Shown here one piece after another: positions 27,091-35,698 of a stretch of DNA of 64,000 bases. Under the pieces are notes generated by a model, which searched no databases, was not told the DNA's origin, and worked only from the letters and a program-made list of their open reading frames with translations. Made by a program: the position numbers and the translations under genes. The stretch's first letter is position 1, and every line of letters begins with the position of its first letter. Origin of the DNA: an uncultured Flavobacteriaceae bacterium (GTDB lineage Bacteria > Bacteroidota > Bacteroidia > Flavobacteriales > Flavobacteriaceae); the NCBI GenBank assembly GCA_913065125.1, contig CAJYAG010000001.1:434001-498000 (forward strand), written 5' to 3'.

Positions 27091-27110
27091 ATATCGACTC
27101 TGCTCGATAT
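27091..27110. repeat. Short CGACTCTGCTCG palindromic repeat
   Basis: ATATCGA-CTCTGC-TCGATAT, perfect 7-bp arms around the same CTCTGC centre that occurs at 29.48 kb and inside purL. Confidence 0.7.
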
Positions 27111-27121
27111 GATATAAAAAT

Positions 27122-27156
27122 AAAAAAACCTATCAAAATAAATTGATAGGTTTTAT
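27122..27156 (-). terminator. Terminator of the rpsF-rpsR-rplI operon
   Basis: AAAACCTATCAA pairs with TTGATAGGTTTT; the minus-strand transcript ends in a T run. It lies about 20 bp after the rplI stop. Confidence 0.9.
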
Positions 27157-27174
27157 ATATCTTAAAAAGATTGT

Positions 27175-27624
27175 TTACTCTGCAGCTACAACGTCAAAAG
27201 TAATATCAGCAATTACAGCTCTGTGTAATCTTACAGATGCTTCGTATTTACCTAATCTTTTAACTGATCCACCAACAACTTTGATAAACTTTCTGTCTAT
27301 TTCAGTTCCTGCTTTTGCAATTGCTTCAGCAACATCTGCATTGTTTACAGAACCAAATAATTTGTCTCCTGAACCAACTTTAGATGTAATCTTAATTTCT
27401 AATCCTTTAATTGTATCTGCTATTTTAGTAGCGTCTTCAATTATCTTAGCTTCTTTAAAAGCACGTTGCTTTAACGTTTCTGCTAATACTTTTTTTGCAG
27501 AAGAAGTCGCCAATACTGCATGTCCTTGTGGGATTAAAAAGTTTCTACCATAACCGTTCTTTACAGTTACAACATCATCTTTAAAACCTACATTTTCTAC
27601 GTCTTGTTTTAATATTAATTCCAT
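27175..27624 (-). CDS. rplI: 50S ribosomal protein L9
   Basis: 149 residues, the normal length. The N-terminal rRNA-binding domain has the signature DVENVGFKDDVVTVKNGYGRNFLIP in two parts (about 7-32). A long connecting helix and the C-terminal domain (about 75-149, DKLFGSVNNADVAEAI) follow. It is the last gene of the three-gene ribosomal operon, 17 bp after rpsR, and is followed by a clear terminator. Confidence 0.97.
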   Translation of the reverse strand: MELILKQDVENVGFKDDVVTVKNGYGRNFLIPQGHAVLATSSAKKVLAETLKQRAFKEAKIIEDATKIADTIKGLEIKITSKVGSGDKLFGSVNNADVAEAIAKAGTEIDRKFIKVVGGSVKRLGKYEASVRLHRAVIADITFDVVAAE

Positions 27625-27641
27625 AATGCTTCTTCTTTTTA

Positions 27642-27938
27642 TTATTTTAACATATCTCCAACGTATGGCATTAAAGCTAAATGACGAGAACGTTTGATAG
27701 CTTGTGCAACTTTACGTTGATATTTTAATGATGTTCCTGTTAAACGTCTAGGTAAAATTTTACCTTGCTCATTTACTAAATACATTAAGAAGTCAGCATC
27801 TTTATAATCGATGTACTTCATTCCGTTTTTCTTAAAACGACAGTATTTCGCTTCTTTTTTAGTTTCAATGTCAAGCGGAGTTAAGTATCTTACTTCTCCC
27901 TGCTTATTTCCTTTTGCTTGTTGGTCTATAGATGACAT
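27642..27938 (-). CDS. rpsR: 30S ribosomal protein S18
   Basis: 98 residues, longer than the roughly 75 of E. coli because of an N-terminal extension, as is usual in Bacteroidota. The conserved core includes [16 protein letters not shown], the S18 signature around [20 protein letters not shown] in two parts, and [14 protein letters not shown]18 binds S6 on the small-subunit platform, and the two genes are separated by 5 bp. The upstream leader near this gene is a known anti-SD region in Bacteroidota, but I do not claim an unusual site here. Confidence 0.97.
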   Translation of the reverse strand: MSSIDQQAKGNKQGEVRYLTPLDIETKKEAKYCRFKKNGMKYIDYKDADFLMYLVNEQGKILPRRLTGTSLKYQRKVAQAIKRSRHLALMPYVGDMLK

Positions 27939-27943
27939 ATCTC

Positions 27944-28285
27944 TTATTTTTTAGCAGATTTTACACGTGCACTTCTCTTTTCAGCCCAAGCAGCAGCATG
28001 TTTATCTAATTTAACAGTTAAATAACGCATAACGCTATCATCTCTTCTAAACTCAAGTTCAAATGAAGAAATCTCTTCTCCAGCTATTTTGAATTCAAAT
28101 AAGTGGTAAAAACCACTTTTCTTTTTTTGGATTGGATACGCTAATTTTTTTAAGCCCCAATCTTCCTTTGAAATCATTTCGGCACCTTTAGAAACCAAAT
28201 AGTCATTAAACTTTTGTACTGTTTCCTTTATCTGAGTATCAGATAAAACGGGATTCAAAATGAAAACAGTTTCGTAATGATTCAT
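27944..28285 (-). CDS. rpsF: 30S ribosomal protein S6
   Basis: 113 residues starting at the ATG at 28285 ([12 protein letters not shown]), the conserved S6 beginning; a further upstream in-frame start would add 21 residues that are not family-like. Core motifs are [21 protein letters not shown] and [12 protein letters not shown]. The C-terminus ends in a basic tail. It is the first gene of the rpsF-rpsR-rplI operon. Confidence 0.96.
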   Translation of the reverse strand: MNHYETVFILNPVLSDTQIKETVQKFNDYLVSKGAEMISKEDWGLKKLAYPIQKKKSGFYHLFEFKIAGEEISSFELEFRRDDSVMRYLTVKLDKHAAAWAEKRSARVKSAKK

Positions 28286-28391
28286 AAGTAATTGTTTTAT
28301 AATTATTTTAAGGCTGCAAATGTAAGAATTTTTATTGAAAAACAGCACACAATAAATGATTAAAAAATTGAAAGATTTGTGGATGGTGAAT

Positions 28392-28427
28392 GGATAATTG
28401 TTAATAGATAATTGATAATTGATAAAA
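28392..28427. repeat. Loose GATAATTG direct repeats
   Basis: GGATAATTGTTAATAGATAA then TTGATAATTGAT, a degenerate member of the GATAATTG/CAGTTATC family, between rpsF and the hydroxylase gene. Confidence 0.5.
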
Positions 28428-28496
28428 TTAAAGATCTACTGTTACAGGCTAGCAACTAAACATTTTTTACTAAGTTTGTGTATATCAATTTAAAAC

Positions 28497-29390
28497 ATGC
28501 AAATACCAGAATTCCCAAACTTAATTCATTATGCAATCCCCTTTTTTGTTGCCACTGTAATCTTAGAGATTATTTTAACTGTAAAAGTTAAAATGAAAGA
28601 GTATGAATACAAAGATGCCACTACTTCCATTGCAATGGGTTTAGGAAATGTTTTGGTCGGTTTGATAGGCAAAACCTTTGTATTAGCTATTTTTTATTTA
28701 GTATATAACACCTTTCATTTGTTTGATATTCCGTTTATTTGGTGGTCTTGGATTTTAGTTCTTTTTGCAGAAGATTTAACCTATTATTGGTTTCACAGAA
28801 TTAGTCATGAAAATCGATTTTTCTGGGCAAGTCATATTGTGCATCATTCTTCGCAAAAATATAATTTAAGTACCGCTTTGCGACAAACTTGGACAGGGAC
28901 TTTTACCTCTTTTGTCTTTTGGATTCCGTTAGTTTTAGTTGGATTTCATCCCGTAATGATTTTGTTTCAAATGTCGATTAGCTTGTTGTATCAATATTGG
29001 ATTCATACCGAATTGATTGATAAATTACCAAAATGGTTTGAATTTATTTTTAATACGCCAAGTCATCATCGAGTGCATCATGCAACAAATCCGCAGTATT
29101 TAGATAGAAATCATGCCGGAATTTTTATCATTTGGGATCGTATTTTTGGCACTTTTGAGCCAGAAGTAGAAAAACCAGTTTATGGATTGACCACAAGCAT
29201 CCATACTTTTAATCCGCTTAAAGTTGCTTTTTTAGAATGGTTTGACTTGTTTAAAGATGTATTTACTTCTAAAACATCTGTATTTAACAAACTAAACTAC
29301 TTCTTAAAACCTCCAGGTTGGAAACATGACGGAACAGGAATATTAGCTACCGACATGCGCAAAGAATGGGAAAAGAATCAGGAGAAATAA
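28497..29390 (+). CDS. Sterol desaturase / fatty acid hydroxylase family protein
   Basis: 297-residue integral membrane di-iron enzyme of the fatty-acid-hydroxylase superfamily. Four or so membrane segments are visible (about 12-30, 50-78, 85-100, 135-165). The histidine clusters that bind iron are HRISH (about 101-105), HIVHH (about 115-119) and SHHRVHH (about 190-196). Substrates in bacteria include sterols, hopanoids, carotenoids and lipids; nothing here decides which. Downstream is a long palindromic element, and the next gene is convergent. Confidence 0.85.
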   Translation: MQIPEFPNLIHYAIPFFVATVILEIILTVKVKMKEYEYKDATTSIAMGLGNVLVGLIGKTFVLAIFYLVYNTFHLFDIPFIWWSWILVLFAEDLTYYWFHRISHENRFFWASHIVHHSSQKYNLSTALRQTWTGTFTSFVFWIPLVLVGFHPVMILFQMSISLLYQYWIHTELIDKLPKWFEFIFNTPSHHRVHHATNPQYLDRNHAGIFIIWDRIFGTFEPEVEKPVYGLTTSIHTFNPLKVAFLEWFDLFKDVFTSKTSVFNKLNYFLKPPGWKHDGTGILATDMRKEWEKNQEK

Positions 29391-29531
29391 TTGCCACGAA
29401 TTCACGAATTATTTTAGATAAAAACTAAATGTCACATCGAGCGGAGTCGAGATACTGTTAATGTCAGTCTTTAATGAGCTCTCGACTCTGCTCGGACGTG
29501 CAAAATATTATAATTCGTGAATTCGTGGCAA
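29391..29531. repeat. 141-bp palindromic element with 22-bp perfect arms
   Basis: The ends (29391-29412 and 29510-29531) are perfect 22-bp inverted repeats beginning TTGCCACGAATTCACGAATT. Inside lies a second inverted pair, CATCGAGCGGAGTCGAGA and CTCGACTCTGCTCGGACG. The element fills the gap between two convergent genes exactly from one stop codon to 6 bp before the other. It can fold into one long hairpin, and is MITE-like or REP-like and probably also a bidirectional terminator. No ORF within. Confidence 0.88.
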
Positions 29532-29537
29532 ATCTAA

Positions 29538-30659
29538 TTAGTTAAAATCGAAACGAACCCCCATCGAAATGTTTCTAACATCCGTATTTTTAAACAACGG
29601 ATTCATATCATATTTTACATAAAAACCTGTGCTTCTATACGCTAAATACGCACTTAAACCATAGTTGAAAATATTCATATTAAAGTTGTCTTTTTGCAAC
29701 TCTTCTACTTTAGTTCCGTTAATATCTGTGTATTCAATGTATTGACGAGTTCCTAATTTGAACCCCGCAAAAGCACCGATTCCTAAGCGCACAGATTGAT
29801 TGGTTCTGTCTCTTTTATGGCCATCAGCATATTCTCCATTTCTAGAAAAATCCCATTCAAGATGCATTGGGAAATTCATTTGAACATGGCGCAATCTGTT
29901 TTCTGATAAATTTTCAGAATGCACAACTAAATCTGTCATTTTTCCATTTACAACATGATACTTATTGTCTTCAGGTCTTAAATTATTCCATAAAAATGAC
30001 AACCCATATTTTAAATACAATTTAGAAGCTTCTTTATCAAAACGCGTTTTCCACGTAAAACCAACTTCGTAAAAATGCGATTGCCAAAATTGATAGTTAG
30101 AAGTTTCTAAAGAAGATAATTGATGATCTACCAACACATTGTTTACACCCATTGCAAACACAAACTGAGTCGTAGTACTTCTATTTCTTTTACCCTTGCT
30201 TTCCCATCTTGTTTTTCTTTCTCTATAACGAGTATTTCTTCTAGAACCGTAATCTTCATTGTCGTTTATTCGGATTCTAACCGTTTTACTTCCAATGGTA
30301 AAAGAATCTTCGATATCATCTAAATCAGTTTCTTTTTGAGTGCTTTTTATTTTTCCGTTTGCTTTTTCTTGAACCAATAACTGTAATTTTCCTTCTTCAA
30401 TTGCAACTTTATCTGAAATCACTTTTGCATGAAAATCTGCCGCTTCTTTCTTTAATTTTTGTGCTTGTTCTGATGTGATTTCTTTCTTCTCTAATTGTAA
30501 GTTTATTTTTTCCACTTTTTCTTTTAAAGCAGCCTTTTCTGTTTTGGTAATTAACTCAATTCTATTTGAAATCTTTTTCACTTCGTCTTCAAAATTTTTC
30601 TCTTGAGAAAAAGCAATTGCTGTACAAAACAACACTAGTATGAATAGTATTTTTTTCAT
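29538..30659 (-). CDS. Outer membrane beta-barrel protein with coiled-coil N-terminus
   Basis: 373-residue envelope protein. Signal peptide 1-19 (ILFILVLFCTAIAFSQ). Residues about 20-105 are Glu/Lys-rich and probably coiled coil. A linker with basic residues follows. The C-terminal half (about 165-373) alternates hydrophobic and polar residues, ends with GVRFDFN, and looks like an outer-membrane beta-barrel of 8-10 strands. It is the last gene of a sigma factor / membrane protein / OMP cluster, so it may be a target of that sigma factor. The specific function is unknown. Confidence 0.75.
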   Translation of the reverse strand: MKKILFILVLFCTAIAFSQEKNFEDEVKKISNRIELITKTEKAALKEKVEKINLQLEKKEITSEQAQKLKKEAADFHAKVISDKVAIEEGKLQLLVQEKANGKIKSTQKETDLDDIEDSFTIGSKTVRIRINDNEDYGSRRNTRYRERKTRWESKGKRNRSTTTQFVFAMGVNNVLVDHQLSSLETSNYQFWQSHFYEVGFTWKTRFDKEASKLYLKYGLSFLWNNLRPEDNKYHVVNGKMTDLVVHSENLSENRLRHVQMNFPMHLEWDFSRNGEYADGHKRDRTNQSVRLGIGAFAGFKLGTRQYIEYTDINGTKVEELQKDNFNMNIFNYGLSAYLAYRSTGFYVKYDMNPLFKNTDVRNISMGVRFDFN

Positions 30660-30687
30660 TTCTTTATCTTTTTAAAGTATATTATGT

Positions 30688-31554
30688 TTAATTATTTCTG
30701 TTAGCAATAGCTTCTGCTAATCCAGTGATTTTACCCTTTACAACTTGCATAAAACTCTTTTTAAAAGTTTCTTCATCAATTGTTTTTTCTACGCTTGTTA
30801 ATAAAGTAGCAGCATCTATTTTTAAGTTTGTTTTATTGATTTCTTTCTGAATATTTTTCAACACATCATTTCTATCAATATTGTATTTTTTATAATATTC
30901 GTTGATCTCTTTATCCGGATTTGTAGCCGCATACAACAACGCGTCACTATTAATTTTTATAGCACTATTCTGAATGTATTTCTTTGTTTCCTTCGGAATT
31001 GCAATTGTTGTTTCAGTAACTTTCGTTTCGGTTTTATCTACAGATTTTAACAATGAATTACTATCAATGATGATTCTGTTTTGTTGTAACGGATTCTTTG
31101 TTTCTTTTTTAATAACAACCGTAGCATCAGCAATTACAATCGGGTTTTCCTCAATAATTTTTGCTTGTTTAACTTGAGGTTTTCTCTTTGTAACAATTGG
31201 CTTTTTTTCTTGTTGCTTCCCTTCTACTTCATCCGCTTTTACAATTACAGTTTCCGTTTTAATTGTATTTTCAATGGTTGGTTTTACAAAGTTTGAGGTG
31301 TCAATAATTGGCGATGTAACCACTTTTTCTGGAATCATCGGTTCAATACCATCATCCGTATTTATAAAAAAAGCTACTGAAACTACTAGTAGAACTGATG
31401 CGGCATAACCAACATATAAAAACCAATTTTTACGTTTCTTTTCTTGCGCACTATCTAATTGAGCGCTCAATCGTTCCCAAGCCGAATTTGATGGCTTCAT
31501 TGTTCTTGAATCTAACGAATCTCTAACAATTTTATCGATATTATTTGTCTCCAT
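30688..31554 (-). CDS. Membrane protein next to ECF sigma, putative anti-sigma factor
   Basis: 288 residues. A cytoplasmic N-terminal region (1-40) has KPSNSAWERLSAQLDSAQ, typical of proteins encoded beside ECF sigma factors in Bacteroidota. One membrane segment (about 44-64, VGYAASVLLVVSVAFFI) follows, then a long periplasmic tail. The tail holds three similar motifs (IIIDSNSLLKSV, IKINSDALLYAAT, LKIDAATLLTSV). Its start overlaps the sigma gene stop by 14 bp, indicating coupling. An anti-sigma role is inferred from position and topology only; no canonical zinc anti-sigma motif is present. Confidence 0.72.
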   Translation of the reverse strand: METNNIDKIVRDSLDSRTMKPSNSAWERLSAQLDSAQEKKRKNWFLYVGYAASVLLVVSVAFFINTDDGIEPMIPEKVVTSPIIDTSNFVKPTIENTIKTETVIVKADEVEGKQQEKKPIVTKRKPQVKQAKIIEENPIVIADATVVIKKETKNPLQQNRIIIDSNSLLKSVDKTETKVTETTIAIPKETKKYIQNSAIKINSDALLYAATNPDKEINEYYKKYNIDRNDVLKNIQKEINKTNLKIDAATLLTSVEKTIDEETFKKSFMQVVKGKITGLAEAIANRNN

Positions 31555-32101
31555 TTGCTATTGTATTCATTCTTACATATTGTGCTTGTAACCATTTTCT
31601 CGCTTTAAATAATTGCGATTTCGAAGTGCTTTCCGTAATGTTTAACTCTTTGGCAATTTCTGCATGTTTATAGCCTTCTACTGCATATAAATTAAACACC
31701 ATTTTATACCCTGTAGGCAATTCATCAATTAACTTCTGAATGTCTTGTAATTCTGTGCTCTCTAAACTATCTATAGCTTGGTTATTGAACACATATTCTT
31801 CGTCCGATAATTGTACAGGATTCTTTTTTCGCAAATACGAAATACATGTATTTACCATAATTCTTCGAATCCATCCTTCAAAACTTCCTTCGTTTTTAAA
31901 TTGAGGAAGATGTGTAAAAACTTTTAAAAATCCGGATAACATCAAATCTTCTGCATGATGTACATCTTTTACATATTGCCTGCAAACACCCAACATTTTC
32001 GGAGAATACAATTCGAACAACTCTTGTTGTGCTTCTCTTTTTTGTTTGATGGCATCAGCAATTAGCTGATTTGTTTGGTTATGCAATGGTATAATTTTCA
32101 A
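31541..32101 (-). CDS. ECF-type RNA polymerase sigma factor
   Basis: 186-residue sigma-70-family factor of the extracytoplasmic-function group. Region 2 spans about 25-95 (LYSPKMLGVCRQYVKDVHHAEDLM in two parts, then GSFEGWIRRIMVNTCISYLR). Region 4 spans about 120-175, with the helix-turn-helix AVEGYKHAEIAKELNITEST. The only plausible start is TTG at 32101. It leads the cluster with the overlapping membrane protein and the OMP gene, so envelope homeostasis is a reasonable guess. Confidence 0.88.
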   Translation of the reverse strand: MKIIPLHNQTNQLIADAIKQKREAQQELFELYSPKMLGVCRQYVKDVHHAEDLMLSGFLKVFTHLPQFKNEGSFEGWIRRIMVNTCISYLRKKNPVQLSDEEYVFNNQAIDSLESTELQDIQKLIDELPTGYKMVFNLYAVEGYKHAEIAKELNITESTSKSQLFKARKWLQAQYVRMNTIANGDK

Positions 32102-32258
32102 TCCGGTTTGATGATTTTTAAACGCCTTACAAATATATAGACTACAGAAGTTTTAAAATGGTTGCTTGCGGTTAATAAAAAAATATTTTTTTGAATGAAA
32201 CTACACTAAAGACGTTCTTAATCCTTATTTGTAACAGTTAAAAATCAATATAAAAATA

Positions 32259-32404
32259 GTTCTCGACTCCACACAACCTGTCATTTCGACGAAAGGAGAA
32301 ATCTCAACAAACAAGTACTAAACATGAGATTCCTCAATCGTACCTCATTTCAGAATCACAACTGTTAACTGACAACTGTTCACTGATAATTGTTCATTGA
32401 TAAT
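32259..32404. repeat. Composite of palindromic repeats
   Basis: The 305-bp space upstream of the sigma gene contains TTCTCGACTCC, GTCATTTCGACGAAAGGAGA, GAGATTCCTCAATCG and then a tandem of AACTGTTAACTGACAACTGT and CACTGATAATTG words. All are shared with the repeats at 25.7, 32.95 and 35.5 kb. No gene is seen in this gap. The part from 32102 to about 32200 probably contains the sigma gene promoter. Confidence 0.75.
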
Positions 32405-32406
32405 AA

Positions 32407-32859
32407 TCACTGATTTCGTTTCACTAAAAAACAAATTCCAGTAAGTAGAACGTTCGATTTTTTAAAATGAATTGCATCGATAGAGTTTACTGAATAAAAA
32501 TACTTTTCTTTAGCCGAAAGTTGTTCTTTGAAAAGAAGATGTAAAATTTCATACGCATTAAAAATGAGTACATCGCACAAGATTTCTTTGTGATTCGTTA
32601 GCATTTCTGTTAACGTTGGAAAGCCTAAGTTTTTATAAGCAATCAATTCTTCTAAACCTAGAACGTCATCATCTTCAATTTCGGTTGCTCTAAACTCATT
32701 AAAATAGGCTTCTATTAAAGTGATAAAAGCAGAAGTTTCAATTTCTAATTGATAGGTTATTTGTTCGTGGTTTTTCCAACGTTGAAATTGACCAAAATTC
32801 AAATCTGGAACTTGCATCAATTCTATAGATATTGGTTTATTTTGAATTTCAATTTTCAT
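32407..32859 (-). CDS. Hypothetical protein
   Basis: 150-residue soluble protein without signal peptide, membrane segment or family motif that I recognise. It is acidic in the middle (ATEIEDDDVLGLEELIAY) with an all-alpha/beta pattern, and ends in CFLVKRNQ. Codon use and composition match the neighbours. It is flanked on both sides by intergenic repeats and is an isolated transcription unit. ATG start at 32859. No function proposed. Confidence 0.65.
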   Translation of the reverse strand: MKIEIQNKPISIELMQVPDLNFGQFQRWKNHEQITYQLEIETSAFITLIEAYFNEFRATEIEDDDVLGLEELIAYKNLGFPTLTEMLTNHKEILCDVLIFNAYEILHLLFKEQLSAKEKYFYSVNSIDAIHFKKSNVLLTGICFLVKRNQ

Positions 32860-32920
32860 TTTTAAAAATGATTTTTACTTAAAAATAGTACAATAAATGT
32901 TCTCGATACAATTTTCTTTA

Positions 32921-33012
32921 TTCTCGACTCCGCTCGAATTGACAGAAAATCACTCGAACTGACAACTACTAACTGTTAACTGATAATTGGTCACACTGTT
33001 AACTGTCAACTG
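32921..33012. repeat. Palindromic repeats abutting the priA stop
   Basis: TTCTCGACTCCGCTCGAATT, CACTCGAACTGACAACTACT, then AACTGTTAACTGATAATTGG and AACTGTCAACTG. The last word runs into the priA stop codon at 33015. Confidence 0.75.
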
Positions 33013-33014
33013 AG

Positions 33015-35462
33015 TTACTGCGCATCCACATCAACAATAAACCGAATCGGTCTAAATTCTTTTACAGATTGAAATGTGTTTTTAATTTTATCTAACTGTT
33101 TTTTCGTTTCGGCTAAATTTTGTTTTGGCGGAATCTTAATCGTTAAGTTTTTAATATATTGATTCCGAACTCTAGAAACAACTGGCGCAGTTGGACCTAA
33201 AACGTTTTCTCTAAATACATTTTGTAAAGCTTTTGCCAACCAATTAACTCCGCTGTCAACTTTTATATAATCTTTGTGTTTTAGTGTGATTTTTATCAAT
33301 CTGTAATACGGCGGATAGTGATATTGCCAGCGTTCTTGCAATTGTTCTTTATACATTTCTGCATAGTTTGTGGTAGAAACTTGTTGCAATATTTGATGAT
33401 ACGGATTAAAAGTTTGTATTGCTACATTTCCTTGTTTTTTAGATCTTCCAGCACGTCCAGAAACTTGAACCATCATGTCGTAGCTGCGTTCGTGTGCTCT
33501 AAAATCTGGAAAATTCAACATAGTATCGGCATTTAAAATTCCGACTAACGAAACATTTTCAAAATCCAATCCTTTAGACAACATTTGCGTTCCGACTAAA
33601 ACATCAATTTCTTGTGCTTCAAATGCACCAATTATTTTTTGATATCCATGTTTTCCACGCGTTGTATCTAAATCCATTCTTCCGATAGTGTAGGTCGGAA
33701 AAATTTCTTTCAATTCCAATTCAATTTGCTCTGTTCCAAAACCTTTTGTGTCTAAAGTATTGCTTCCACATGCCGAACAATTGTTCGGCATTGCACGTTG
33801 ATAATTGCAATAATGACATTTTAATTCGTTTCGATATTTGTGATAGGTTAAACTCACATCACAATTTGGACATTGCGGCGCAACTCCACAAGTTGTACAT
33901 TCCACAACTGGTGAAAATCCACGTCGATTTTGAAATAAAATAACCTGTTCTTTATTTTCTAACGCTTCTGTAATTAAAGTGATTAAACGATCAGAAAAAT
34001 GACCGTTCATTTGTTTTTTATGATGCTTTTCTTTGATGTCAATCAACTCGATTTTTGGCAATTGTACATTTCCAAATCTACGATTTAATTCCACCAAACC
34101 ATATTTGCCATTTTGTGTATTAAAATAACTTTCTAAAGAAGGCGTTGCAGAACCTAATAAAATTTTTGCTTTGTGTTGATGCGCCAACACAACTGCTGTG
34201 TCTCTTGCGTGATAACGTGGAGAAGGCTCAAACTGTTTATACGAAGTTTCGTGTTCTTCATCAACAATGATTAAACCTAAGTTAGAAAATGGTAAAAAAA
34301 CAGAAGATCTTGCACCTAAAATAATTTGTGCTTTTTGTTTATTTTCTAAGACATTATTCCACACTTCTACTCTTTCGTTCATCGAATATTTAGAATGAAA
34401 TACAGAAATTTGATTTCCGAAATACGCTTCTAAACGCGTAATAATCTGCGTTGTTAAAGCGATTTCTGGCAATAAAAACAAGATTTGTTTTCCCGATTGT
34501 AAATTGTCTTCAATCAATTTTGTGTAGACTTCTGTTTTTCCAGAACTTGTAATTCCGTGCAACAACACCACTTCTTTTTCTTCAAAAGCAGTTTTTATTT
34601 CTGACAAAGCAGTTTCTTGAAACTCGTTCAGATTTTTCAACTCGTTTGTAGCTCCTTTAAAATTGATTCGGTCAGTTTGAATTTCATACAATTCAAAAAT
34701 CTCTTTATCAGCAAGTGCTTTTATAACCGCTGTAGAAACACCTGTTTTTGTTTCTAAATCTTTGGCTTTGATTGGTTTTTTATCTGCGGATAATTGAAAA
34801 TATCCTAAGACCGCTTCTCGTTGTTTTTTTGCTCTGTTTAACTCGATCAATAAATTTTGTAGCGCTTCATCAGAAGTAAATTGCGAATGTAAACGAACAT
34901 ATTTTACCATTTTTGGTTTGTATTGTTCGTAAATTTCTTCTTGCACAGAAACCGCTTTTTTCTGAATCAATTCGTTGATAATTGGCAATACTTTTTTCTT
35001 GCCTAAAATATCAGCAACTTGATGAATCGTTAATTGCGATTGGTGTTGCAAGGCTTCAAAAATCAAAAACTCATCATCCGTTAATTCAGTTTCTTCAGTA
35101 AATGCATCGTTCTTTAAAACAATGGTTTCGCTTTCTAATAAAAATGCTGATGGCAAAGCAGCTCTGTAAACATCACCCAAAGAACACATATAATAACTCG
35201 AAATCCATTGCCAATTTTGCAATTGAACTTCGGTTACAATTGGTTTCTCATCCAAAATTTGTAGAATTTCAATTGCTTCGTACAATTCTGGTTTATTTTG
35301 ATGAATTTTTAACACCAGCGCCGTGTACATTTTTGTGTTTCCGAAAGAAACGGCAACGCGCATTCCTTTTTGCAAAAAATCAGCTTCTGCTTCCGTTACT
35401 GAATAGGTAAAGGTTTTCTGAATCGGAATGGGTAATATAACGTCTATGAAGTTCGCTGTCAC
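33015..35462 (-). CDS. priA: Primosomal helicase PriA
   Basis: 815-residue replication-restart helicase. Order: 3' fork-binding and winged-helix domains (about 1-270), DEAD-type helicase with Walker A GITSSGKTEV and DEEH Walker B (about 270-470), then the cysteine-rich zinc region (CTTCGVAPQCPNC, CHYC and CSAC groups, about 525-570). Next are the C-terminal helicase lobe with VGTQMLSKGLDF and AGRAGR, and the final domain. The only usable start is the GTG at 35462, which lies inside the arm of a palindromic repeat. The first three residues (MTA) come from it before the conserved FIDVILPIP. An ATG-started ancestor may have been altered by the repeat. Confidence 0.95.
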   Translation of the reverse strand: MTANFIDVILPIPIQKTFTYSVTEAEADFLQKGMRVAVSFGNTKMYTALVLKIHQNKPELYEAIEILQILDEKPIVTEVQLQNWQWISSYYMCSLGDVYRAALPSAFLLESETIVLKNDAFTEETELTDDEFLIFEALQHQSQLTIHQVADILGKKKVLPIINELIQKKAVSVQEEIYEQYKPKMVKYVRLHSQFTSDEALQNLLIELNRAKKQREAVLGYFQLSADKKPIKAKDLETKTGVSTAVIKALADKEIFELYEIQTDRINFKGATNELKNLNEFQETALSEIKTAFEEKEVVLLHGITSSGKTEVYTKLIEDNLQSGKQILFLLPEIALTTQIITRLEAYFGNQISVFHSKYSMNERVEVWNNVLENKQKAQIILGARSSVFLPFSNLGLIIVDEEHETSYKQFEPSPRYHARDTAVVLAHQHKAKILLGSATPSLESYFNTQNGKYGLVELNRRFGNVQLPKIELIDIKEKHHKKQMNGHFSDRLITLITEALENKEQVILFQNRRGFSPVVECTTCGVAPQCPNCDVSLTYHKYRNELKCHYCNYQRAMPNNCSACGSNTLDTKGFGTEQIELELKEIFPTYTIGRMDLDTTRGKHGYQKIIGAFEAQEIDVLVGTQMLSKGLDFENVSLVGILNADTMLNFPDFRAHERSYDMMVQVSGRAGRSKKQGNVAIQTFNPYHQILQQVSTTNYAEMYKEQLQERWQYHYPPYYRLIKITLKHKDYIKVDSGVNWLAKALQNVFRENVLGPTAPVVSRVRNQYIKNLTIKIPPKQNLAETKKQLDKIKNTFQSVKEFRPIRFIVDVDAQ

Positions 35463-35591
35463 TTCGAGTGGTTTTACAATTGATTATGTTGTCATTTCGA
35501 GCCTTGCCTGCGGCAGGCAGGCGCAATCGAGAAATCTTTTAATTATTAGCAGATTTCTCAATCGTTTTACAAACTCATTTCGAAATGACAG
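35456..35591. repeat. 136-bp palindromic repeat element with terminal inverted repeats
   Basis: Ends CTGTCACTTCGA (35456-35467) and TCGAAATGACAG (35580-35591) are inverted repeats with one mismatch. Inside are GTCATTTCGAGCC, a GCCTGC/GCAGGC hairpin near 35505-35520, and the GAGAAATC / GATTTCTC pair. The left end overlaps the start of priA. It occupies most of the gap between priA and the MepB-like gene; nothing else is seen there. Confidence 0.82.
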
Positions 35592-35698
35592 ATTGATTTC
35601 AAAACTACGTAAATTTACCTACATAATAAATAGATTTCAAAAGAAGAATTTATCAAAATAGTTTCGTTTAACTTTTTAAAAAAGTGTTTATTTGTATA

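Noticed and set aside
35428-35661. Small ORF in the priA-MepB gap
   Set aside because: It consists mostly of the palindromic repeat and priA antisense sequence.
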